Assembly: GCA_900312665.1 (NCBI GenBank)
Contig: ONZQ02000011.1
Span: forward strand, 325,454-389,453
Reading direction: 5' to 3'
Source of the DNA: Cephalotrichum gorgonifer
Taxonomy: Eukaryota; Ascomycota; Sordariomycetes; Microascales; Microascaceae
DNA: 64,000 nt
The position numbers were made by a program, and so were the translations under genes. A model generated the notes under the pieces. That model made no database searches, had not been told where the DNA came from, and saw nothing but the letters and a program-made list of their open reading frames with translations. Shown here in pieces: positions 56,131 to 64,000 of this stretch (within the stretch, counting starts at the first letter, position 1; each line of letters starts with the position of its first letter).

Positions 56131-57113
56131 TTACAGCTTGGCCTTCTCAGCCTCTTTCCACCCCTCCCGGATCCCCTTCGCAAGATCATTCGGCCCAAGC
56201 GCCTCCGAGATGGAGTCCACCGTCCTCAGTATCCACTCGCTCCCCTCATCCCCCGCCAGCCACTCCGCCCCAACCACCTCCTCCTGCCCCTCCGCCTTAT
56301 AAGTCCCGTCCTCAATCGCCTTCCTCAGCCCGAACACGTGGCTGAGCACCTGCGGCCCCACGCCCGTCTGCGCCCTCAGGCACGCCAGCGCGATTAGGCT
56401 CGTCAGAATCCTCCCCGTTCCCGCCAGGTTCCCCCGCGCCTCCGGCGCCGGGTCCGACAGGATGGGTGCGTAGTGGCTGTTTAAGATGTGCACGGGCAGG
56501 TCAGGGTGCGAGCGCGCCAGTCGGTCGACGAGCTTGTCCTCGAAGGGGCGGTAGACGCTGTCCCAGAGCGAGCGGCCCCGGGCCGTGATCTCGGCGATGT
56601 TCTCGGGCGTGGGCGCGCGCGAGGGTCGGGTCTCGAGGCGCGAGGTGATCTCGGCGGGGAGGGAGTCGTGGAAGGCGTTGAGGAGGTTGATGGAGCGCGG
56701 GATGCCGTTGAAGGAGATGCACTTTAGGCCGACCTCGCGGATGAGCTCGGCGGTCTGGACGGGGTTGAGGGGCGCGGAGGGGGTGGTGGAGGCGACGTCT
56801 TGGAGTATCGTGAGGCCCTCGGGGATGTTGTGGGTGAAGGTTGTCGCGCTCTGTTCCGGGAAGGAGGGGGTTAGTTTGGTCGGGAGGTTTTTAGAGGCAA
56901 GCGGGGGGGACAAGGACATTAGGAGGAGGAGGTGGTGGTGGGAATACATACAGCCAGGGTTACCCAAGGCTTGAACCCGACATTGTGCTTCGCGGCGTCG
57001 GCGGCGATTGCCGTGAAGACGGCGCGCATGCGCTCCTCGGTGCGCTTGGGCGGGTGCGGCCTGGCGAAGGGCGCGTTGACGAGCGCCTTGAGGCTGGGCG
57101 AGAGCTTCGACAT
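56131..57113 (-). CDS. AhpD-like domain protein
   Basis: Exons 56952-57113 and 56131-56850 (intron GTATGT...AACAG, 101 bp) give 293 aa. Starts MSKLSPSLKALVNAPFARP; conserved blocks are AAKHNVGFKPWVTLA, AELIREVGLKCISFNGIPRS, LWDSVYRPFEDKLVDRLARS, HPDLPVHILNSHYAPILSDP and LRAQTGVGPQVLSHVFGLRK. This is the fungal branch of the AhpD-like (carboxymuconolactone decarboxylase/alkylhydroperoxidase) fold. The CXXC pair of true AhpD is not seen (only CISF), so peroxidase activity is doubtful; the role is unknown, with mitochondrial or peroxisomal location suspected but unproven. The C-terminal KAEKAKL is not a clear PTS1. Confidence 0.8.
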
Positions 57114-58367
57114 GGTGGCGGTTCCTCTCTCTCTCTTTCTCTATCCCTCTCTCAGGTAAGTCTGGAAAGATTGAAGGAAATTTTGAAGTCGCTGGTGAAC
57201 AGAATGAAAGAAAAAAAAAGTCGTTGACGGCCAAGTTCACGTTTCCGAGGTTTCTGAGGAGAGGAAAGGAAGGATCTCCGACAGAGCTCCCTTGAACTAA
57301 AGTTGTCGGAGTTGGAAATGCGAGAATGCGGGTCCACCTCTAGCTTCGGACCCCAGAAAAGCGCCCCGAAGTATTCCGCGGTCCCCGGCGCCAAGAAGTG
57401 TGTTCCGACATCTTTCCCGGTAGTCTCAGTCACTGAATAATTCTCCCCCCCCTTTCCTCCGTCTTATGGCCTGCGGGGTCGCGCCAACCGGAAGGTCCCC
57501 TGCCTTTCCGTTCGTGAGGGGTCGATCGTGAGGGGAAGCTTGAGCTTAAGCTTGCCTGACGGAGAAGGAAGGTCGTTTGTTTGGTTTTTGGATTGCTGGG
57601 GCAGATCAGACCGACCGGCGCTCACTTTTGATCACCGGCATCAGCATTTCCACCTCTGCGATCTGCGGCCCCTGCCTTGCCAAAACGTCATCGCACGCGA
57701 GCCATGGGAAGGTAGCTTACCCTGAAGAAGGCTTGGAACACACGCGATACCTCGGCACGGGCTGCGCTATGGCCCGATAAACGTAGTTGGCGCTGGTCCA
57801 GGTGTGTCTCGGCACCTCCTCTAAGCACAGACACGGTACACCCCCCCTCCACCCACCCCCTATGCATCACAAGGAAGTATGCATGGAAGTAAGCTTCATC
57901 CATCCCCGCTCCCCCACAAGGCAAGATCTGGTTAGCTATTACAAGGGTAAAGCCATCCCATGGCTTGCTCCCCGCGCATACCCGCCGCTGTCGCGCTCAG
58001 ACAAAAATAAAGCGGGAAAAATGACGTGCCGTCGTCGTCCCGCCCGCCCGCTCGCCAAATCTATGCTCCGGCGGCGGCCCGCCTTTGGGACCCTGTTTCC
58101 CCGTTCCCCTGGTTTTGTGTGTGGGAACCCCCATTCGGCCCCCAAATGTCCGGTTATCCGTAGCTTCCCTTCATGCCAGTGTTAAACATCTCTCACGACC
58201 GTAAATTTTCCGACTTGCCAACACGTGTGAAAGACGAAAACATCGTGCTCTATTACCTTCAACCGCTCCTTTTTTCTGGATCCCGAAGCTGGCATAGGAC
58301 CTCAAAGTCGTTCCTATCCCTTCCCCATCCCCACGTTCCCTCGTCCGCCCGAGCCACAATCTACGCC
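57114..58367. other. Divergent promoter region (AhpD-like / dicarboxylate carrier)
   Basis: About 1.25 kb between two diverging starts. No conserved ORF. AAGCTTGAGCTTAAGCTTG at 57537-57555 contains an inverted AAGCTTGAGCTT-type repeat. Confidence 0.45.
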
Positions 58368-60115
58368 ATGTCCTCAAAACCTAAGTCCAAGGAGCCTTTC
58401 TGGCTAGGGTATGCCCGCATTCACCTCCTCCCCCTGTTTCACCTCCGTTAGCAGGTCTGATGCTTCGAGCCTCTCTACGACTTCAAGCTACTCTGCGCTC
58501 TTCCCTGCCAGCTTAGAACGCGAACTATCGTGAGATCGCTGACCATGGCCTCCCCAAAACTAGAGGCGCCGCGGCCTCGATATCGGTGTGCTTCAGTAGG
58601 GTCCCCCAATCCCCCACCCTGGCACAACTCTCCCTTTCTCGCCATCCCGTCAGCTAACACTCCCCTCAGCACACCCGATAGATCAGACGAAATAGTATGT
58701 CCCGCTCCTCAGGCCCTCTCTCTTCCATTCGAAATCTCAGACTCAGGCTCACACTACGTACACAAAAGCCGGATGCAAGTCCTCAAGTCCCGCGACTCCA
58801 TGTTCCAAGCAACATACCGCTTCGCAGCCCGAGACGGTCCGTTCCCCATCCCGCCATACCTCATCCGCCTACCTCGCCCTCTCCTCCATACCTATACCCT
58901 CCCAATCCGCCCTACGGCCCCCGACCTCGGATTCCCACTTTCCACCACCCGCTAACACGACACCTCAGGTATTCCCTCCCTCTGGTCCGGCCTCTCCGCC
59001 TCCATCCTGCGCCAATCAACCTACTCTACCGCCCGCTTTGGTATCTACAACGCCCTCTCCCAAAAGGCCCGCGACTATACCGGCCAGTCCACCCTCTCCA
59101 CCCCCTGGACCATGGCCTGTGCCGGCACCGCCGGAGGCCTCGCCGGCCTCCTGGGAAACCCCACCGAGATCGTGCTGGTGAGGATGTGTGCCGACGGCGC
59201 AAAGCCCGTGGCCGAGAGGTTCGCGTATCCGAACGCGCTCGTGGGACTGTGGCGAGTTGGGAGGGACGAAGGCGTGGCCGCTTTTGGGAGGGGCTTGTCG
59301 GCGAATATTGTACGGAGCGTTCTGATGAGTTGAGTGTTCTCCGCCCCCCCCCACTTCTTCCTTTCTGCAGTCGCTGCTTTGTCTCCTCTGCGACAATGCC
59401 GCTTGTACGAGACGAGAAAGCTGACCGAGGACTAGACGTTGGCCAAATCGCACCGTAAGTCCTCACGCGCCCTCCCCATATGGGTCCCTTATCCCCAGTT
59501 CCACCAGATCAACCCTTCAAGATGAAAACTGACAAAAGGCGCCCGCAGATACTCCGCGGCAAAGCAGTACCTCCTCTCCAGCGCAGGTCTGAAGGACGAC
59601 ATCCGGACGCACTTCCTCTCTTCCCTCGTGGCAGGCACCGTCGCCACAACGTTATGCGCCCCGGCCGACGTGCTCAAGAGTAGGATACAGAGCGCTTCGG
59701 CGGCATCCGGGACCAGGAGTGTGGGTTTCCCCCGTTCATCCACGCTATCCCCCACCCTGTTCTATCCCCCCTCCTGCTAGGTTCGCGGATTGAGTCTGAC
59801 AAGAAGCTGGGCGACCAAAAAAACAGTCGATCCTCCAGATCGTCCAAACAGGCCTCAGGGAAGAAGGGCCCCGGTTCCTCATGAAGGGTTGGACGCCCGC
59901 CTGGCTACGTTTAACGTGAGATCTCCCACCCCACGCCTCCACCGCAAGCGTTTCCACAGCACTGTCCGCCAGGCCAAGGGCAAATGACCTGAGCAGAGAA
60001 GGATACTAATGAAACCAGACCACACACCGTCTTGACCTTCGTTTTCATGGAACAACTCCGCAAGCTGACACAGTGGAGTATGGCCGCGCCGGAAGTGGAA
60101 CCGATCAAGGCTTGA
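58368..60115 (+). CDS. DIC1: Mitochondrial dicarboxylate carrier (DIC1-like)
   Basis: Nine exons, three of them micro-exons: 58368-58408, 58564-58595, 58670-58694, 58769-58836, 58969-59328, 59436-59454, 59549-59720, 59827-59915, 60019-60115; 300 aa and every phase fits. The assembled protein shows all three mitochondrial-carrier repeats: GGAAASISVCFTHPIDQTKY (PxDxxK signature), GNPTEIVLVRM and APADVLKSRI, followed by FLMKGWTPAWLRL and TPHTVLTFVFMEQLRKL, typical of DIC-type carriers. It exchanges malate or succinate for phosphate across the inner mitochondrial membrane, linking cytosolic and TCA metabolism. Some splice signals are weak (donors GTCCGT, GTTGAG; acceptor AAAAG). The convergent Zn2Cys6 gene ends only 122 bp downstream. 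Confidence 0.9.
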
Positions 60116-60237
60116 TGACGTTCCGGCACCCTACCTCTGCATTCCCTTATTACTCTTTGTCAGAGCATCGGAATATGGCGTGTCGGTCGTCGTTTTTTAT
60201 GAGACTCGTTACCTTTAATGTATATCTCCGTGTCGCA

Positions 60238-62714
60238 TCAGAAATTAAACCCAGGCATATTGGGCCAGCTCAGACCCTCGAAATTGTTCATGTCCTCCCA
60301 TGACAGGCTCGCGCCGGCCGGGTCAAAGGCGTTGTGGGGCTGGTTGAGGATCTCGACCATCTGCTCGTCCGACATGGTCGAGAAGGGGAGGGTCTGCGGC
60401 CAGAGCTGGGGTTGGGGTTGCGCTGGAGGGTTGAGGTATTCGGCTCCCACGGTGGAGATACTCGGGCTTACCCCAGCCGTGAAACCGTACTGATCATTAT
60501 TACGGTTATTGTTGTGATTACCGGACGTGCCCATGTCCACGGCAGGGTGGAAGCTAGCGGCCGAGTGTCCTCCCGCCGCTGCGGCAGCCTTCTTCACGAT
60601 GACGCGTAGATACCGCCCGTACAGCGAAGAGAGCCCGTTTCGATGCGCCGTCGTGTTGCCGACGCGCTCAAGCACGCCCGCTGCCTCTTCGATCAAGGTC
60701 CTCACGCTTGGCGCTAAGTTGGAACTCCCGCTGGCGTAGGCGCTTATCGTTAGCGCGAAGCACGCCGCGAATGTTATCATGATGGCGGTATTGTTGGGCA
60801 TGGACTGAAGCAGAGGCTCGCCCCGGATGGCGACGCGCATAACCGTAAGTGCCGACGACATGCCCGCCGTCCGGAAGAACTGCCTCACCTCAATAGGCGC
60901 AGTGGGATGATTGATGACGCCGCTGTAGATGGACAGTCTCGTATGGGTCGTGAGAATGTCGACGTAGGGGGGAAGCTGCCGCTGCGGACCGGACCCGATA
61001 GACATGCCCCAGTCCGTGTACCACTGATCGAAGAACCTCTCGATCGTGCCCTGGATAGACTGCGCGATGAGCGAGCTGTCGGAGAAGTTGTTCTGAGAGC
61101 CGTCGCACATGGCGCGCACCGTGGCGAAAATGCTATCGAGATCTCGCCTCAGCACGGCTATGGACACGAGATGGCCATCCTGCGAGTCGGCGATGTCGGA
61201 CCGGTGCCAGTGGTCGCAGTCCCGCAGGGACCGCGTGATGGGGACGGTGAAGCTGCGCCCGCGGGCCAGGGACATGCCACGCTCCAGCACGAACAGGGCG
61301 ATCCAGCACCTCTCCCTCCGCCGGAGCAGCCTCCGCCACAGTTCCGAGTCCGGGTCGACATGGTCAAATCCGTCAATGGCCATTGCCGTCCGCGGGTCGA
61401 CGCAGTCCCCGCGCGCGACGGCCGCGGCCGAGGTGAGAAGATCGGTGGGGACCAGGAGCTTGTGGACGGATAGGTCGATGGCGATGGTGGTGGCCATGGC
61501 GACGTACCAGGGCGTCTCGTCGTCGGTGCTATGCTGCCCGGGGAACATCCAGGGCACGTTCACCAGGAAGGCGAGTACGATTTCCACCGACTTGTGCCGG
61601 CGGACCGCGACTCGTTGCGCCAGGCTCCTGGTATGTGTAGATAGTCTCTTAAATAAAGCGGCATCTTGTGGGCGGAAGAGGGCCGATGCCGCCATGATGG
61701 AGGTGAAGAGGAAAGCAGAGCGTGAGCGCGTGAAGCGGACAGTGTAGAGCTTGGGGTCGAGTCCCCATCGTGTATGGGCGAGGTTAGTGTGGAAGCTGGT
61801 GGAGATCAGTCAGCATTAGATGACAGGCATAGGGAACCTTCTTTTTCTATTGGGGTAGCTTGGAGTGTGGTCAGGCGAGAAGGGAAGGGGGACGACGAGC
61901 TAGTCGGTACTCACTAATCAAATAACTCCTCGGCCTCGGTCTCTGTTACCAGGCCCATGTCGATAGGATCGATATCCTCTCCAATGTCTAGGTTCACGCG
62001 CACACCGGTAAAGAAGGACTGGATCTCTGAGTCGCCGTCGTCATTTTCAGGCTGCCGGTTCTTTCCGCGGGGGCGGGCCGGCTGGCCCGGCGAGCTGGCA
62101 CTGCCACCAGTGGTAGGCGATAGCTGCAGCTTGGACGCGCGGGCGAGGAGCTGCAGCGGGTTTTCGGCGTCATCTACGGTGAGGCTGCCATCACAATGAG
62201 GGGCAATGTAAGGACGGCTGTCGGGCGAGTCGTCCGCTTCTCCGTCGTCGTCGTCGTCATCGTCGTCGGAGGCTACGTCACGGGAGTCCCCGGCAGAAGA
62301 GGGCTGGCCAGAGACGCTCGCCGGATTGGTCTGGCCGGTCGGCTGGTGATCTACGGAATCGAATAGGAGACGCCTGAGGTCTTGAATAGCCTTGCTGTCC
62401 TCGCCGGTCTGCTTCCCGGCCTTGACTCTCCTAAGAGCCTCTTCGATCTGGAAGACGGCCTTCTCGAAGCCCTTCCGTTTACTAGCCGGAGTCAGCACGT
62501 CAATTATCTGGTAGCGAGGCAGAGCCGCAGTCTCGTCATCTTACTTTTTGATACCCTTTTGCCTCCCTGCTTGAAAGGTCGGGCGGATGCACTCGGCGTC
62601 GAGCTGGGCGCATCTCTTGCACTCGTTTTGGCCCGGAGACCACTCGCACTTGATCTTGCTCCTGCGGCACACCAAACAGGCAGCCTGCTTGGGAGGGTTC
62701 GCGGCCTTCTGCAT
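60238..62714 (-). CDS. Zn2Cys6 transcription factor with fungal regulatory domain
   Basis: Exons 62545-62714, 61915-62481, 60238-61795 (introns 63 and 119 bp) give 764 aa. The zinc cluster is CLVCRRSKIKC...CKRCAQLDAEC near the N-terminus (residues about 13-40), followed by a basic linker and coiled-coil-like KRKGFEKAVFQIEEALRRVK. A long acidic stretch (eight Asp) and Ser/Pro linker come next, then the fungal transcription-factor middle homology region starting ELFDYFHTNLAHTRWGLDP, FLFTSIMAASALF. The C-terminus is Gln/Pro/Asn-rich with acidic/aromatic motifs (MSDEQMVEILNQP, LSWEDMNNFEGLSW), plausible activation segments. It binds DNA in the nucleus, usually CGG-type sites; targets are unknown, and it is not adjacent to a biosynthetic cluster. 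Confidence 0.9.
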
Positions 62715-64000
62715 GGGGGGAGGTCGAAGTCGACGAGGAGAGAAGCCAGTTAGGCAAGGTACATAAAGCAAGCTGGTGGAGACGGTTGGACGGTGTGAAC
62801 TCTGGATGGTGTCGCCACACCCGCTGCGCGGAATGACGCGCGCCTACTATAAATTACTATCCTTGGTTAAGAAAGGCATTAAGGCTTAGACTGAAGCGAT
62901 GTAGCGTCTGCGCTTCAATAAATTCCACAATGTGGGGGAGCTGGAGGTGAGGAAGGGGGGGGGGGGGGTATGAGAGCAAGTAACAGTAACTGGGAGGGAG
63001 GAAAGAGGTTGAAAGCGGAGGCGAGGGTGAAGCCACCACGTGCAGTTAGAGGTCTGCGAAACCCCGGATTCTACGATTTTACGTTTTTAGCGTGTAAACG
63101 TGTCTGGGGGAAAGCTTGGTGGGGTCGGGGTCCCTGTGTCACCCGTTAGTCGCATGTCCCACCCACCAATGATGATAATATCAGAGTAAATAATTGTGAC
63201 TGTTCCATGCGGAGACGTTCCAAATTTGGCCGATCCGGAACACTCCCTTATTAACACCAGAACTTAAATTAGGGCTTTCTCGCAATCTCGGGGAAGGGGA
63301 ACTACCAGTATATTACTTGTGCACTTTCGTACTTGTGCAAAGCATAAGGAAGGCAAGGGCCAATACCTTAGTAGGGCTTTCCTCTTTCTCCAACAAGCTT
63401 GCCAATCTCGTCCAAATTTGGGCTACTGAGTGGTTCCAATCCTTTTTGCCCCTTAGGTATCTCTCTCGGCTTTCGGGAAACCAAATAATCCATGCTTTCG
63501 CCGTTTTCGTCCAGCCTTGGTGTCAGTCGGAATGCTCGGCTATGTATTAATTATTATAATATACATGTACGTACTACTCATATATTTGACACCTGTACGT
63601 ACTTGTATATATATATGCCAACTTCTCCAAATCATGGCTATGCCAAGAACAGCAGGGCAGAAGAGATCTTTTGAAAGAAGGCCTCGACCTCTATCTCTAC
63701 CTGCCCACGAGATGCGGAGCGTGTGATTATGTGACGGATCTCGGAGGTTATAGGCCAATCGCCGGCACTCAAGGCCGGAGAAAAGCACGTCAACGCCCGA
63801 TGTTACCCTCGATTTGACCCCCTGACAAGAAAATTCTCGTCATCCGTCTCGACGAGAGGTCGTAACTCGGTTTCCAAGATTCGAAGAAATGACGAGTTCG
63901 TTGCTTGTATACGCCACGAAGTCGCTCATGGCCGCCTCAGTGAGTTACACAAAGGCTCGCACCGAAGCGGGCAAATTAGACTTCAGTAGGAGCATGATTG
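62715..64000. other. Promoter region of the Zn2Cys6 gene and right-edge DNA
   Basis: About 1.3 kb. Holds a G14 run (62955-62968) and AT-rich DNA with TATATATATA at 63607-63616. From about 63889 an open plus-strand frame (MTSSLLVYATKSLMAASVSY...) runs off the window, but I see no motif and cannot call it. Confidence 0.4.

Noticed and set aside
63889..64000. Open frame running off the right edge
   Set aside because: Too short to judge; no domain visible and the other frames are open as well.

Overview
This window looks like nuclear DNA of a filamentous ascomycete (Pezizomycotina), most likely a plant-biomass-degrading Sordariomycete or close relative. The evidence is: genes split by short introns of about 55-240 bp with GT...CTRAC...YAG signals; Pezizomycotina-type families (Clr5 domain, HNH_2 domain, Zn2Cys6 regulator, DUF2456); a cellobiose dehydrogenase with a fungal cellulose-binding module; an AA9 lytic polysaccharide monooxygenase; and a decayed helicase whose stop codons are the transitions expected from repeat-induced point mutation (RIP). 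No tRNA, rRNA or CRISPR was seen. Exon boundaries were inferred by reading-frame continuity and family resemblance, without transcripts or searches.

Layout. 1-0.9 kb: broken HNH_2 nuclease-like gene. 2.6-5.5 kb (-): dynamin-family GTPase with an unusual nuclear/SUMO-like insert. 7.2-8.9 kb (+): GDP-mannose pyrophosphorylase A-type protein. 9.8-11.6 kb (-): Golgi nucleotide-sugar transporter. 11.6-15.2 kb: gene-poor, with a degenerate minisatellite. 15.2-18.6 kb (-): histone chaperone HIRA/Hir1. 19.2-24.1 kb: accessory stretch with a RIP-decayed Pif1-like helicase, a CorA-like membrane protein with a frameshift, and an unrecognised ORF. 25.4-27.7 kb (+): ribosome-biogenesis helicase MAK5. 29.5-36.3 kb: oxidative cellulose-degradation cluster, with cellobiose dehydrogenase (+) and AA9 LPMO (-) flanking a DUF2456 membrane protein. 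36.3-43.8 kb: accessory stretch with a four-copy motif array, a tiny one-TM ORF and a Clr5-ankyrin protein with about 23 repeats. 44.7-45.7 kb (+): Gly/Gln/Tyr-rich low-complexity protein. 45.9-50.0 kb (-): a small fungal protein and a large protein with a possible PD-(D/E)XK core and a zinc-ribbon-like cluster. 52.2-53.2 kb: decayed gene of a fungal 'IEAGVSE' family. 53.8-62.7 kb: housekeeping block with succinyl-CoA:3-ketoacid CoA transferase, an AhpD-like protein, the mitochondrial dicarboxylate carrier and a Zn2Cys6 regulator.

How genes may work together. CDH and AA9 LPMO are a known electron-donor/acceptor pair for cellulose cleavage. GMPP-A and the nucleotide-sugar transporter both feed cell-wall and glycoprotein glycosylation. 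SCOT and the dicarboxylate carrier both serve mitochondrial acid metabolism. The accessory islands alternate with conserved blocks and carry most of the broken genes, as expected of fast-evolving, RIP-affected compartments. Several breaks are single-base indels, some next to G or C runs, so read error has to be excluded before calling those genes dead.
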